From Oceanisphaera marina (GTDB lineage Bacteria; Pseudomonadota; Gammaproteobacteria; Enterobacterales; Aeromonadaceae): a stretch of DNA of 61,576 bases. The DNA is taken from positions 107,124 through 168,699 of the forward strand of contig NZ_BMKE01000005.1 in NCBI RefSeq assembly GCF_014643915.1, in the 5' to 3' direction. Shown here piece by piece: positions 19,469 to 28,465 of the stretch. Within the stretch, counting starts at the first letter, position 1. The number at the start of each line of letters is the position of its first letter. Both the position numbers and the translations under genes were made by a program. A model generated the notes under the pieces. It searched no databases. It worked only from the letters and a program-made list of their open reading frames with translations, and was not told where the DNA came from.

Positions 19469-19592
19469 AGCGGTAAGCCATACGCCATACGCTTTACGAC
19501 CAGGTAAGCAACCAAAGACGGATATCGTCATTGTTTACTTACAGCGTATAGCGAACGGCGTACAGCGCCCGAAGGGCTTACAGCTTACCGCT
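19469..19592. repeat. TACGCC-rich imperfect inverted repeat
   Basis: AGCGGTAAG (19469-19477) and CTTACCGCT (19584-19592) are perfect outer arms. Inside, TACGCCATACGCTTTACG on the left faces CAGCGTATAGCGAACGGCGT on the right in inverse orientation. The right arm overlaps the last codons of the TatD-like gene. A related arrangement is at 43117-43204. Confidence 0.5.
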
Positions 19593-20381
19593 GCCCGAGG
19601 GGTGGGGTTTGGCCAGTTTGAACAATTCGAAGAAATTGGCAGTGGTTTGGGCGGCGACTTCTTCTACCGTCACGCCTTTCAGCTTGGCGATAAACTCTGC
19701 CACGGTGCGAGTGTAGGCAGGCTCGTTTTCTTCACCGCGAAACGGCACCGGAGCCAACCAGGGGGAATCGGTTTCCACCAGCAAACGCTCCAGCGGCAAG
19801 GCTTTGACCACCTCGCGCAGGGCTGAGGCGCTATTGAAGGTGACAATACCGGAAATAGAAATATAAAAGCCCAGCTCGATGGCGGCTTCGGCCATTTCCA
19901 GCGACTCGGTAAAACAATGCAATACCCCGCCTACCTTGTTGGCGCCGCCTTCTCGTAAAATATCCAGGGTATCTTGCTGGGCATTACGGGTATGAATAAT
20001 CAGCGGCTTGTTCAATGCCACGGCGGTTTCTACATGCTGCTTGAACGAACGTCGCTGCAACTCGGCCGATTCGGGGGCATAAAAATAATCCAGCCCGGTC
20101 TCACCAATGGCCACTACCGCAGGATCGGACGCCAGCTGCTGCAACAGCGCAGGATCATTGGGCTCATCATCATGATGCAACGGATGCACGCCACAAGAAG
20201 CAAACACCTGAGGAAAAGGCTTGATGGCCGCCAGCATGTCGGGAAAAGTGGATAAACCCACACTGATGCACAGCATATGATTGACACCGCGGTTGGCGGC
20301 CTTGCGAATCGCCTCGGCCATATCGCCATGTTTTTTACCGTATTCGAGTTTGTCCAGGTGGCAATGAGAGTCAACCAGCAA
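19578..20381 (-). CDS. ycfH: TatD family metal-dependent hydrolase (YcfH)
   Basis: A TIM-barrel metallo-hydrolase of the TatD DNase family, 267 residues, probably acting on nucleic acids or D-aminoacyl-tRNA; the exact substrate is not shown by the sequence. The metal ligands are in DSHCHLDK, GETGLDYF, IIHTRN, LHCFTES and ETDSPWLAP. The start is TTG at 20381, six bases after AAAGGAG; it gives the family N-terminus LLVDSHCHL, while the longer frame opening at 20450 has no family support. It closes the tmk-holB-ycfH part of the fatty-acid cluster, as in E. coli. Confidence 0.92.
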   Translation of the reverse strand: MLVDSHCHLDKLEYGKKHGDMAEAIRKAANRGVNHMLCISVGLSTFPDMLAAIKPFPQVFASCGVHPLHHDDEPNDPALLQQLASDPAVVAIGETGLDYFYAPESAELQRRSFKQHVETAVALNKPLIIHTRNAQQDTLDILREGGANKVGGVLHCFTESLEMAEAAIELGFYISISGIVTFNSASALREVVKALPLERLLVETDSPWLAPVPFRGEENEPAYTRTVAEFIAKLKGVTVEEVAAQTTANFFELFKLAKPHPSGSGKL

Positions 20382-20470
20382 AACCGTCTCCTTTATATCA
20401 TTCGTGAAGGGGGAAGCGTGAGGAGTCAAGGAGCTGTATTTCCACCTCACTCTTTACTCTTCATCTTGTA

Positions 20471-21472
20471 TTAATTAATCAACCAGTCGTTCAGCCACTG
20501 GGTGAGCTGCAGCCCGGCATTGACCGGCCGACCGGTGCTGGTTTGCAAAGTACGGCGCAATTGCACCAGCTCGCCGAGGGCCTGAGTGAGCTTTGCCGTA
20601 CCTAACGCGCTCACACCGCGGCATAGAGATTCACTATCCACCAGGCGCAAGCTGGCGGACGACAAGCCCAGTGCCAGTTGCAGCGCATCTTGCAGCAGCA
20701 ATTGCAGCCACAACAAATGCACCGCCTGCTCCAGCAACCCCGCCTGTATATCGGTTAACAATTGCGGTTGTTGCCTTAGCTGGGCAAACTGCCGTAGCAA
20801 TTGCTGACGCCGCTGGTCGGTACCTGCAGTCAAGTAGTCACGGGTATTCAACGGCGAGCCCTGATTCACATTCAGCGCGCTCAAAATTGCCTGCTCGCCC
20901 GTCGCGGCCAGCCCCTGCTCTTCCAACCAGCCAAGCACCAAGGACGAGTCCGGCACCGGCAACAGCCACTGTTGACAGCGACTGCGAATGGTAGGCAACA
21001 AGCGCTCGGGTTGAGAGCTTATCAGCAGCAGACTGGACTGCCCCGCCGGTTCCTCCAAGGTTTTCAGCAGGGCATTCGCGGCCGCTTCGGTCATTTTTTC
21101 GGCCTGCTCGATCACCGCCACCTTGCCATGGCCCAAGCGGGCGCTTTCACTTAATACCTGAGTGAGCTGGCGAATGGTATCTACGCTGATACTGCGTTGC
21201 TCGGTGCGAATAATATGCAAGTCGGAGTGGTTGCCGGCCAATACCAACTGACAGGCATGACAATGACCGCAAGGAATGGCAGTAGTAGCTTGCAGAGTTG
21301 CGACTTCGGCCTCAATATTGGTATGTTGGCATAACAAAGCCTGGGCAAGATGCCGGCCCAGTTCGCGCTTGCCCAAACCGTCTATGCCCTTCAGCAATAG
21401 GGCGTGGCCCAATTGCTGTTGTGCAATAAGCCGGGTAAGTTGCTGTGCCTGCTCCTTTAACCAAGGGTACAC
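20471..21472 (-). CDS. holB: DNA polymerase III subunit delta'
   Basis: The clamp-loader subunit delta', an AAA+ family protein with a degenerate P-loop, 333 residues. Evidence: the N-terminal [24 protein letters not shown], zinc-finger cysteines (ALLC...CGHCHAC), [20 protein letters not shown] and [14 protein letters not shown] (the SRC motif). The loop between the first zinc cysteine and CGHCHAC is longer than in E. coli. I start at GTG 21472, which matches the E. coli N-terminus and has GGAG about nine bases upstream; it overlaps tmk by 16 nt. Confidence 0.93.
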   Translation of the reverse strand: MYPWLKEQAQQLTRLIAQQQLGHALLLKGIDGLGKRELGRHLAQALLCQHTNIEAEVATLQATTAIPCGHCHACQLVLAGNHSDLHIIRTEQRSISVDTIRQLTQVLSESARLGHGKVAVIEQAEKMTEAAANALLKTLEEPAGQSSLLLISSQPERLLPTIRSRCQQWLLPVPDSSLVLGWLEEQGLAATGEQAILSALNVNQGSPLNTRDYLTAGTDQRRQQLLRQFAQLRQQPQLLTDIQAGLLEQAVHLLWLQLLLQDALQLALGLSSASLRLVDSESLCRGVSALGTAKLTQALGELVQLRRTLQTSTGRPVNAGLQLTQWLNDWLIN

Positions 21473-22080
21473 AAGCGACGCTCCAAACAAGCCAATACCG
21501 CCGCCTTTACCTCGGCCTCGCTCTGGCTGGCATCAATCACTTCACAATGGGGGTCGTTCTGGGCCAGCTGTAGATACCCGGCACGAGTGCGTTCAAAAAA
21601 GCCCAACTGCTCCTGTTCGATACGATCCAGCTCCCCCCGAATGCGGGCTCGCTCCAGCCCCTGGGCCGGATCTATGTCCAGATACAAAATCAGATCGGGA
21701 GCAAAATCCCCCAATACCGCCTGCTTGATTTGCCTGATCAGTGCAATATCAATACCCCGGCCACCGCCCTGATACGCCAATGACGACCAGTCGTGACGGT
21801 CTCCAACCACCCAGGTATCGGCAGCAAGTGCCGGTTGAATACGGTTTTTGACCAATTGCACCCGTGCCGCATACATCAGCAACAGCTCGGCTTCCATGGT
21901 CAGCGGCTCTTCATGTACTTCTTTTACCAGGCCACGCATTTTTTCGGCCAGGGGCGTACCGCCCGGCTCCCGGGTGCGCATCACCGACAGTCCCCTGGCT
22001 TCAAGCCAGGCGACCACATGACCTTGTACCGTGCTTTTACCGGCGCCTTCGAGCCCTTCAATCACAATAAACTGGCTCAT
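21457..22080 (-). CDS. tmk: Thymidylate kinase
   Basis: Phosphorylates dTMP to dTDP. It has 207 residues with the P-loop GLEGAGKST (9-17), the dTMP-binding [14 protein letters not shown] and [16 protein letters not shown], and the LID region [23 protein letters not shown] lies before the ATG. It overlaps holB and lies 3 nt after mltG, inside a tightly packed operon. Confidence 0.97.
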   Translation of the reverse strand: MSQFIVIEGLEGAGKSTVQGHVVAWLEARGLSVMRTREPGGTPLAEKMRGLVKEVHEEPLTMEAELLLMYAARVQLVKNRIQPALAADTWVVGDRHDWSSLAYQGGGRGIDIALIRQIKQAVLGDFAPDLILYLDIDPAQGLERARIRGELDRIEQEQLGFFERTRAGYLQLAQNDPHCEVIDASQSEAEVKAAVLACLERRLCTLG

Positions 22081-22083
22081 TGT

Positions 22084-23094
22084 TTACCTTTTCAATATGT
22101 AGCGGCGTACCGCATTGTTATGTTCGCGCAGCGATTTGGAGAAATAATGACGCCCTTCGCCCATGGCCACGAAATAATAATAATTGCTGTCTACCGGCTG
22201 AAGCGCTGCAGTAATGGCTTCTTTGCTTGGCATGGCAATGGGGCCCGGGGGCAAGCCATCTATCATGTAGGTATTGTAAGGGGTATGAGTCTGCAAATCC
22301 TTTTTACGGATGTTACCGTCATAGTCTTCGCCCATGCCATAAATCACCGTAGGATCGGTTTGCAGTCGCATGCCGACTCGCAGCCGATTGACAAATACCG
22401 AGGCAATCAACGGACGCTCTTCGGCAATACCGGTTTCCTTTTCGATAATAGAGGCCAAAATCAAGGCCTCATCGGGCGTTGCAATCGGCAGGTTGGGTCG
22501 CCGCTCGGCCCAGGCTTTTTCTAAAAAGCGCTCCATTTCCTCATGAGCCCGCAGCAAGATAGACAGGTCGGTATCGCCGGGCGTATAGCTGTAGGTTTCC
22601 GGCAACAGGCGACCTTCCAGCTTGTCACTGCTTAACCCCAGTTGGTTGGCAATCTCCGCCTCGGTCGCATTTTCGTCAAGTGTCACATCCAGATATTCAG
22701 CCCCGGCCAGTCGTTGCTGCCAGTCACTCAGGCGCAGGCCTTCAATCAGCGTTACCTGCAATCGATATACATCACCATTGACCATGCTCATCAGCGCAGA
22801 GCGCAGCCGGGTATCGGCGTCAAACTTGTAGGTACCCTGGCGCACGGCGGCCAGTTCAGGATGAAAGCGCAGCCACAGCTTGCGCGTTAGCGCAGGTACA
22901 GGTTCATCAGTCAGGCGATTAATCAAATGAAAGGTCGTTTCACCGCGTGCCACCACAAACAGGGGCTCTTCTGTGGTGGCCACCGTCATTTTCTCTAATG
23001 CTTGCCACTGTTGATAACCATAAACGGCGATGCCGCCGATGACCAACACCGCCAGTAAAAACAACCGAGCCAGCCATTTAATAAGAGTCTTCAT
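22084..23094 (-). CDS. mltG: Endolytic murein transglycosylase MltG
   Basis: Cleaves nascent glycan strands in the inner membrane and so helps set their length. It has 336 residues: an N-terminal transmembrane anchor (about 8-28), a LysM-like part, and the YceG catalytic domain with the conserved ASIIEKETGIAEERP and SVFVNRLRVGMRLQTDPTVIYG segments. Its start overlaps the end of pabC by 17 nt, the usual pabC-mltG-tmk order. Confidence 0.95.
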   Translation of the reverse strand: MKTLIKWLARLFLLAVLVIGGIAVYGYQQWQALEKMTVATTEEPLFVVARGETTFHLINRLTDEPVPALTRKLWLRFHPELAAVRQGTYKFDADTRLRSALMSMVNGDVYRLQVTLIEGLRLSDWQQRLAGAEYLDVTLDENATEAEIANQLGLSSDKLEGRLLPETYSYTPGDTDLSILLRAHEEMERFLEKAWAERRPNLPIATPDEALILASIIEKETGIAEERPLIASVFVNRLRVGMRLQTDPTVIYGMGEDYDGNIRKKDLQTHTPYNTYMIDGLPPGPIAMPSKEAITAALQPVDSNYYYFVAMGEGRHYFSKSLREHNNAVRRYILKR

Positions 23095-23908
23095 AAGCCT
23101 GCTGTAATTCCCTTGTCATAATAAAGTCCCGTGTAAAACGCTGTTCACCCATCGTCGCCACCGGTACCAGGCCCATTAATGCATTGCTCAGCCAAATTTC
23201 ATCAGCCGCAAGCAATCGTTCAAGCCTGGTGTCGGTAATGGTGAGCCGCGGTCCCAAATAATCCCGGCACCAGGCACGCACGGTGCCGCATACCCCCGCC
23301 ATCGACAGATCCGGGGTGTAAATGTGTTCACCTTCACGCCAGAACAGGTTGGCGGTCACCGCTTCGATCACCTTGCCATCGTTATCCAGCACCACGGCCT
23401 CGGGCCAGTTATTGGCATCCAGCTCGGCTTTAAGCAACACCTGCTCTAACCGATTAACGGTTTTCAGGCCCGCCAGCAAGGAACTGCGTCCCAATCGTCC
23501 GGTGCACACCCCCAGAGGAATGCCCTGGCTGCGCCATTGATAATAATGAGCAGGAAACGGCGCACAGTTTAACACCACTGTGGTGTCGCCACAGCCGGTT
23601 ATGCTGTATCCGCGACCACCACTGCCCCGCACCAGCGTAATACGCAATACCTGATCGCCATCCGGATCAATGGTCTCCTGCGCCGCCGTTTTAACGGCCT
23701 GCCAATCCGGCATCGGCATCTGCAAGCGCAGACAGGCATCCTCTAAACGCGCCTGGTGATAACGCCAGTGGCGCAAGTTCCCATGATGCGCATGTAATGT
23801 CGAGAAATGCGCATCGCCCAGCTGCCAGGCGCGGCTCAGTGCGGTTAACGCCGGAGCATCGGTCAATTGGGTATCGGACATCAGGTTAGTGATTATAAGG
23901 TTTTGCAT
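23078..23908 (-). CDS. pabC: Aminodeoxychorismate lyase
   Basis: A PLP-dependent fold-type IV enzyme that converts 4-amino-4-deoxychorismate to p-aminobenzoate and pyruvate for folate synthesis. It has 276 residues from the chosen ATG (23908), which follows GGGG by five bases; another ATG lies one codon upstream and a third at 23881. The catalytic-lysine region GLKTVNRLEQVLLKAEL and the cofactor segment EAVTANLFWREG are present. Its Shine-Dalgarno sequence abuts the T-run of the fabF terminator. The partner subunit gene pabB lies far away at 45690. Confidence 0.92.
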   Translation of the reverse strand: MQNLIITNLMSDTQLTDAPALTALSRAWQLGDAHFSTLHAHHGNLRHWRYHQARLEDACLRLQMPMPDWQAVKTAAQETIDPDGDQVLRITLVRGSGGRGYSITGCGDTTVVLNCAPFPAHYYQWRSQGIPLGVCTGRLGRSSLLAGLKTVNRLEQVLLKAELDANNWPEAVVLDNDGKVIEAVTANLFWREGEHIYTPDLSMAGVCGTVRAWCRDYLGPRLTITDTRLERLLAADEIWLSNALMGLVPVATMGEQRFTRDFIMTRELQQAYEDSY

Positions 23909-23919
23909 CATATCCCCAT

Positions 23920-23946
23920 AAAAAAGCCCGGCACTAGGGCCGGGCT
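23920..23946 (-). terminator. Intrinsic terminator after fabF
   Basis: AGCCCGGC and GCCGGGCT (23925-23946) form an 8-bp stem followed on the minus strand by six Ts (23920-23925). It lies 19 nt after the fabF stop and its T-run ends only 11 nt before the pabC ATG. Confidence 0.85.
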
Positions 23947-23965
23947 CGGGATTGGCCAACGGCCA

Positions 23966-25207
23966 TTATATGCGTTTGAAAATCAATGAGCCATTGGTGC
24001 CGCCAAAACCAAAAGAATTGGACAGGGCATAGTCAAATTGACCTTTTTTCGCTTGATGAGGCACCAGATCCAGGTCGCATTCCTCATCCGGGTTATCCAG
24101 ATTGATGGTCGGCGGCGCAATTTGATCACGCAGCGCGAGGACGCTGAAAATAGCTTCTATCGCGCCGGCCGCACCCAAAAGGTGACCGGTCATCGATTTG
24201 GTAGAGCTCACCATCATTTTGTAGGCATGATCCCCGAATACCAGTTTCAGGCCACGCAGTTCGGCCACATCACCCAGGGGAGTAGATGTACCGTGAGCAT
24301 TCACATAGCCGATAACAGCAGGATCGATGTCCGCATCTTTAATGGCATTGGCCATCGCCTTGGCAGCCCCACTGCCGTCAGCAGGTGGAGCCGTCATGTG
24401 GTGCGCATCACCACTCATACCAAAGCCAACCAGCTCGGCATAAATGGTAGCGCCACGGGCCTTGGCGTGCTCATATTCTTCCAGCATCATCACGCCGGCA
24501 CCATCACCCAGCACAAAGCCGTCACGGTCCTTGTCCCAGGGACGACTGGCCTTTTGCGGCTCGTCGTTGCGGGTAGACAGCGCACGAGCCGCGGCAAAGC
24601 CACCCATACCCATGGTGGTAGAGGCTTTTTCGGTGCCACCTGCCAGCATGGCGTCGGCGTCACCGTAGGCAATCATGCGTGCAGCCAGGCCAATGCTGTG
24701 CGTACCCGTGGTACAGGCAGTGGTGGCTGCAATATTAGGGCCGCGCAAGCCGCTCATAATCGATAAATGTCCAGACACCATATTGATGATGGTGGAAGGC
24801 ACAAAAAACGGGCTTAATTTACGCGGGCCACTGGCCAGTAGATTGGTGTGGTTTTGCTCAATCAAGCCAAGCCCACCAATACCGGAACCAATAGATACAC
24901 CAACGCGATCGGCATTAGTGTCATTAATCTCTAGACCGGAATCGGCCATAGCCTGTAAACCGGCTGCTACCCCGTACTGGATGAACAAGTCCATCTTACG
25001 GGCTTCTTTTTTAGCGATACCATGATCTTCGGGATCGAAGTCCTTGACCAGGCCTGCGAATTTGGTGCTGTAATCGGTAGTATCAAAGTGCTCTATGTTG
25101 CTGATGCCACTTTGGCCTGCCAACAGGGCCTGCCAACTGGCATTAACCGTGTTACCGACAGGAGAGAGCATACCGAGACCAGTCACCACGACTCTGCGTT
25201 TGGACAC
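23966..25207 (-). CDS. fabF: 3-oxoacyl-ACP synthase II
   Basis: A condensing enzyme for chain elongation and temperature control of unsaturated fatty acids. It has 413 residues with the Cys-His-His triad: C165 in [13 protein letters not shown], His in [11 protein letters not shown] and His in [14 protein letters not shown]. The start is GTG at 25207 with GGAG eight bases upstream, and gives the family N-terminus [12 protein letters not shown]. It lies downstream of acpP with a hairpin in the gap. Confidence 0.97.
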   Translation of the reverse strand: MSKRRVVVTGLGMLSPVGNTVNASWQALLAGQSGISNIEHFDTTDYSTKFAGLVKDFDPEDHGIAKKEARKMDLFIQYGVAAGLQAMADSGLEINDTNADRVGVSIGSGIGGLGLIEQNHTNLLASGPRKLSPFFVPSTIINMVSGHLSIMSGLRGPNIAATTACTTGTHSIGLAARMIAYGDADAMLAGGTEKASTTMGMGGFAAARALSTRNDEPQKASRPWDKDRDGFVLGDGAGVMMLEEYEHAKARGATIYAELVGFGMSGDAHHMTAPPADGSGAAKAMANAIKDADIDPAVIGYVNAHGTSTPLGDVAELRGLKLVFGDHAYKMMVSSTKSMTGHLLGAAGAIEAIFSVLALRDQIAPPTINLDNPDEECDLDLVPHQAKKGQFDYALSNSFGFGGTNGSLIFKRI

Positions 25208-25245
25208 AGGAGCGTCTCCGAATGGGGGATTAAAACGGGGAAAGA

Positions 25246-25272
25246 GCCGAAGTGGCGAACAGCCACTTCGGC
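25246..25272 (-). terminator. Hairpin between acpP and fabF
   Basis: GCCGAAGTGGC and GCCACTTCGGC are perfect 11-bp arms with a 5-nt loop, 9 nt past the acpP stop. The tail on the minus strand is CTCTTTCCCC, so it is a poor terminator. It more likely stabilises the abundant acpP mRNA end or reduces read-through into fabF. Confidence 0.55.
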
Positions 25273-25281
25273 ACAGGTTTA

Positions 25282-25518
25282 TTATTCCTGGTTTGCGTTG
25301 ATGTAATCAACAGCCGCTTTAACGGTGGTGATTTTTTCAGCTTCTTCGTCAGGAATTTCAGTATCGAATTCTTCTTCCAGAGCCATTACCAGCTCAACGG
25401 TGTCCAGGGAATCTGCGCCCAGATCATCAACGAAAGAAGCTTCAGATTTTACTTCTTCTTCTTTAACGCCCAGTTGCTCGATGATGATTTTTTTTACGCG
25501 TTCTTCAATATTGCTCAT
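25282..25518 (-). CDS. acpP: Acyl carrier protein
   Basis: The carrier of growing acyl chains on a phosphopantetheine arm. It has 78 acidic residues, with the modified serine in [10 protein letters not shown] and the standard ACP start [12 protein letters not shown]. It lies between fabG and fabF, with a good promoter just upstream, which suits its high expression. Confidence 0.98.
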   Translation of the reverse strand: MSNIEERVKKIIIEQLGVKEEEVKSEASFVDDLGADSLDTVELVMALEEEFDTEIPDEEAEKITTVKAAVDYINANQE

Positions 25519-25564
25519 GACCAGTATTATCCTTTAGAAATACGCTAGTGCGTGTCGTTGCGGT

Positions 25565-25592
25565 AGTGTATTAAAATAACCGTGGTTTGCAA
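25565..25592 (-). promoter_or_regulatory. Probable acpP promoter
   Basis: On the minus strand TTGCAA (25587-25592) and TACACT (25565-25570) are 16 bases apart, about 45 nt before the acpP start. The position matches the independent acpP promoter known in E. coli. Confidence 0.5.
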
Positions 25593-25657
25593 GACTATTT
25601 ACTGCTGGTCTAACCAGAAAAAGCACTAATAATGCGGCATTTTCCACCAAATAGTCT
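25592..25657. repeat. Inverted repeat abutting the acpP -35 region
   Basis: AGACTATTT (25592-25600) and AAATAGTCT (25649-25657) are perfect 9-bp inverted arms 48 nt apart. Smaller inverted pairs lie inside (CTGGT/ACCAG and AATGC/GCATT). The element touches the proposed -35 hexamer on its upstream side. It could be an operator, a DNA-loop site or the 3' structure of the fabG transcript. Confidence 0.5.
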
Positions 25658-25676
25658 GCAACTGCGGAGATTTTCA

Positions 25677-26411
25677 TCACACCATGTACATGCCGCCATT
25701 TACGTGCAGCGTTTCGCCCGTGATATAGGCAGCTTCTTCTGAGGCTAAAAAAGCCACCGCAGAAGCAATTTCCTTGGGGTTACCCAAACGTTGCGCCGGC
25801 ACCTGAGACAAAATACCGGCCCTTTGCTCGTCATTCAATGCCTGTGTCATATCGGTTTCAATAAAGCCCGGTGACACTACATTGACGGTAATGCCGCGAG
25901 AGGCTACTTCGCGGCCCAATGATTTACTAAAACCGATGAGACCGGCCTTGGCAGCGGCGTAGTTTGCCTGCCCTGCGTTACCCATGGTACCCACTACAGA
26001 GCCGATGGTCACGATACGGCCATGACGTTTTTTCATCATGGCACGCAATACCGCCTTCGACAGACGGAATACCGAAGTGAGGTTGGTATCGATAATATCC
26101 TGCCACTCATCTTCTTTCATGCGCATCATCAGGTTATCGCGGGTAATACCGGCGTTGTTCACCAGGATATCAATATCGCCATAACGCTCTTTAATGGTCG
26201 CCAGCAGCTGCTCCAAAGAGGCAGCTTCGGTCACATTCAATACCAGGCCTGTGCCATTGTCGCCCAAATACGCGCTAATGGCCTCTGCGCCTTTTTCACT
26301 GGTTGCGGTACCCACAACGGTTGCGCCACGGCTGGCAAACAGCTCTGCTGTCGCGCGGCCAATACCTCGGCTGGCACCCGTTACCAGTACCACTTTACCG
26401 GAAAAACTCAT
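25677..26411 (-). CDS. fabG: 3-oxoacyl-ACP reductase
   Basis: An NADPH-dependent short-chain dehydrogenase that reduces 3-oxoacyl-ACP. It has 244 residues with the Rossmann motif TGASRGIGRA, NNAGITRDNLMMRM, and the catalytic Ser, Tyr, Lys in GSVVGTMGNAGQANYAAAKAG. The frame opens at 26465, but the ATG at 26411 follows AAGGAGTCACT and gives the family N-terminus. TATAAT on the minus strand at 26425-26430 hints at a promoter of its own in the 141-nt gap after fabD, without a clear -35. Confidence 0.97.
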   Translation of the reverse strand: MSFSGKVVLVTGASRGIGRATAELFASRGATVVGTATSEKGAEAISAYLGDNGTGLVLNVTEAASLEQLLATIKERYGDIDILVNNAGITRDNLMMRMKEDEWQDIIDTNLTSVFRLSKAVLRAMMKKRHGRIVTIGSVVGTMGNAGQANYAAAKAGLIGFSKSLGREVASRGITVNVVSPGFIETDMTQALNDEQRAGILSQVPAQRLGNPKEIASAVAFLASEEAAYITGETLHVNGGMYMV

Positions 26412-26552
26412 AGTGACTCCTTCGATTATACAAAGGGCTGACAAATACAGCAGACCGGTACGCAAACGGCATTTATTTTATGCTCGTTGCAACACCATAC
26501 AGGTGTTGTGCGTTGGCCCGACAACAACTGCCAGCCCCCATTAATGCAATGA

Positions 26553-27488
26553 TTACGCCTGAACCGCTGCCAACGCCTGCTGCAAGGTGGCGTCATCATT
26601 GACTGCCAATCCTTCCACACGCTTGTCGATGCGTTTGGCCAGGCCGGATAACACTTTACCAGGCCCCATTTCCAGAGCCAGAGTCACGCCCTGCTCCACC
26701 ATGATTTCAACGGTTTCGGTCCAGCGTACCGGGCTGTAAAGCTGACGCACCAGGGCATCCTTAATGGCTGCGGCACTGGTTTCCTGCTTGACGTCCACAT
26801 TGTTGATGACCGGCACACTTGGCTCATTAAAGGTCATCTCTGCCAGGGTCTGCTCCAGCTGTTCGGCTGCAGAGCGCATCAGGGCGCAGTGCGACGGCAC
26901 GCTGACGGGCAGCGGCAATGCACGTTTGGCGCCACTTTCTTTCATCAACACATTGGCGCGCTCTACGGCGGCCTTGTTACCGGCAATCACCACCTGGCCT
27001 GGTGAGTTGAAGTTCACCGCCGAGACCACTTCGCCCTCTTCCGCTTTAACGCAGTTGGCAATGATGGTGTCATTATCAAGGCCGATAATGGCCGACATGG
27101 CGCCGGTGCCTTGTGGCACGGCTTCCTGCATCAACTGCCCGCGCAGCTCAACCAGCTTGACTGCATCGCTCAAGCTCAATACGCCGGCGCAGACCAATGC
27201 CGAGTATTCACCCAGGCTGTGGCCCGCCATTACGGATGGCTGAGCGCCTCCCTGTTGCTGCCACAGGCGCCAAATAGCGACCGATGCGGTCAGCAAGGCA
27301 GGCTGGGTGCGCCATGTTTGATTGAGATCCTCGGCCGGACCGTTAACCACCAATTCGGCCAGGTCATAACCCAGGGCGTGGGACGCTTCGGCAAAGGTCT
27401 CTTTAACGCTGTCATGCTCGGCCAGCAGGCCGGCCAGCATGCCCACGGTTTGAGAACCCTGGCCGGGAAAGGTAATGGCAAATGTCAT
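26553..27488 (-). CDS. fabD: Malonyl-CoA:ACP transacylase
   Basis: Loads malonyl groups onto ACP. It has 311 residues with the nucleophile S91 in GHSLGEYSAL, FPGQGSQ at the N-terminus, the active-site His in PSHCALM and GPGKVLSGLAKRI near the end. AAGGACAGACA precedes the ATG. It lies 12 nt after fabH. A CAACACC/GGTGTTG hairpin (26490-26508) lies in the gap to fabG. Confidence 0.97.
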   Translation of the reverse strand: MTFAITFPGQGSQTVGMLAGLLAEHDSVKETFAEASHALGYDLAELVVNGPAEDLNQTWRTQPALLTASVAIWRLWQQQGGAQPSVMAGHSLGEYSALVCAGVLSLSDAVKLVELRGQLMQEAVPQGTGAMSAIIGLDNDTIIANCVKAEEGEVVSAVNFNSPGQVVIAGNKAAVERANVLMKESGAKRALPLPVSVPSHCALMRSAAEQLEQTLAEMTFNEPSVPVINNVDVKQETSAAAIKDALVRQLYSPVRWTETVEIMVEQGVTLALEMGPGKVLSGLAKRIDKRVEGLAVNDDATLQQALAAVQA

Positions 27489-27500
27489 TGTCTGTCCTTT

Positions 27501-28460
27501 TTAAAAACGCACTAGGGCTGAACCCCAGGCAAAACCACCGCCAAAGGCTTCAAGCAGCACCAGATGGCCTCGCTGAATACGGCCGTCCCGCACCCCTTCG
27601 TCAAACGCGATAGGAACACTGGCGGCCGACGTATTACCGTGTCGGTCCAGCGTCAGGATCACTTTGTCCAGCGACATGCTCAGCTTGCGCGCGGTGGCAT
27701 TAATAATACGGTAATTTGCCTGATGCGGTACCAGCCAGTCCAGTTCGGATTTATCAATTCCGTTCGCTTCCAGGGTCTGGGTCACAATTTCGCTTAAACG
27801 TGATACCGCAACCTTGAAAACATCGTTACCTTTCATGCTCATATAGGCATTCATTTCGTCACCGCTGATACCGCGCTGACGATGGGGTAACTTGAGCATG
27901 TCGCCGTAACGGCCATCTGCGTGCAAATGGGTCGACAAAATGCCCGGCTGTTCGCTGGCACCCAGCACCACGGCGCCGGCACCATCACCAAATAGGATGA
28001 CGGTGCCGCGGTCTTCTGGGTCGCACATGCGTGATAGTGCATCGGCACCTATCACTAGGATGTGACGAGCGGCGCCGCTTTTAATAAATTGATCCGCCAC
28101 ACTCAGGGCATAGCTGAAGCCAGCACAGGCGGCGGAAAGATCGAAGGCCGGGATGCCCGGCACGTCAAGCATGGCCTGCACTTCGCACGCGGCGGCAGGA
28201 AATGCATTGTCGCCACTGGTGGTAGCCAGCACAATCATGTCGAGTTGCTGAGCGTCAAGATTGGCCGCTTCCAGTGCGCGCAGGCCCGCCTGATAAGACA
28301 TGGTGGCGATGGTTTCATCGTTACCTGCGATGCGTCGTTCCCGAATACCGGTACGATCCACTATCCAGTCGTTGCTGGTTTCTACCATTTGTTCCAGGTC
28401 GGCATTGGTACGTACCGCTTGTGGCAGGTAGCTGCCGGTTCCCAATATTTTACTGTTCAT
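27501..28460 (-). CDS. fabH: 3-oxoacyl-ACP synthase III
   Basis: Starts fatty-acid synthesis by condensing acetyl-CoA with malonyl-ACP. It has 319 residues with C112 in [11 protein letters not shown], His in [10 protein letters not shown] and Asn in [15 protein letters not shown], plus TGIRERRIA near the N-terminus. It lies 5 nt after plsX, with a weak Shine-Dalgarno that suggests coupled translation. Confidence 0.97.
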   Translation of the reverse strand: MNSKILGTGSYLPQAVRTNADLEQMVETSNDWIVDRTGIRERRIAGNDETIATMSYQAGLRALEAANLDAQQLDMIVLATTSGDNAFPAAACEVQAMLDVPGIPAFDLSAACAGFSYALSVADQFIKSGAARHILVIGADALSRMCDPEDRGTVILFGDGAGAVVLGASEQPGILSTHLHADGRYGDMLKLPHRQRGISGDEMNAYMSMKGNDVFKVAVSRLSEIVTQTLEANGIDKSELDWLVPHQANYRIINATARKLSMSLDKVILTLDRHGNTSAASVPIAFDEGVRDGRIQRGHLVLLEAFGGGFAWGSALVRF

Positions 28461-28465
28461 AGGCG

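Noticed and set aside
24038-24766. 242-codon plus-strand frame opposite fabF
   Set aside because: Antisense to fabF active-site regions, and without a ribosome-binding site or family match.
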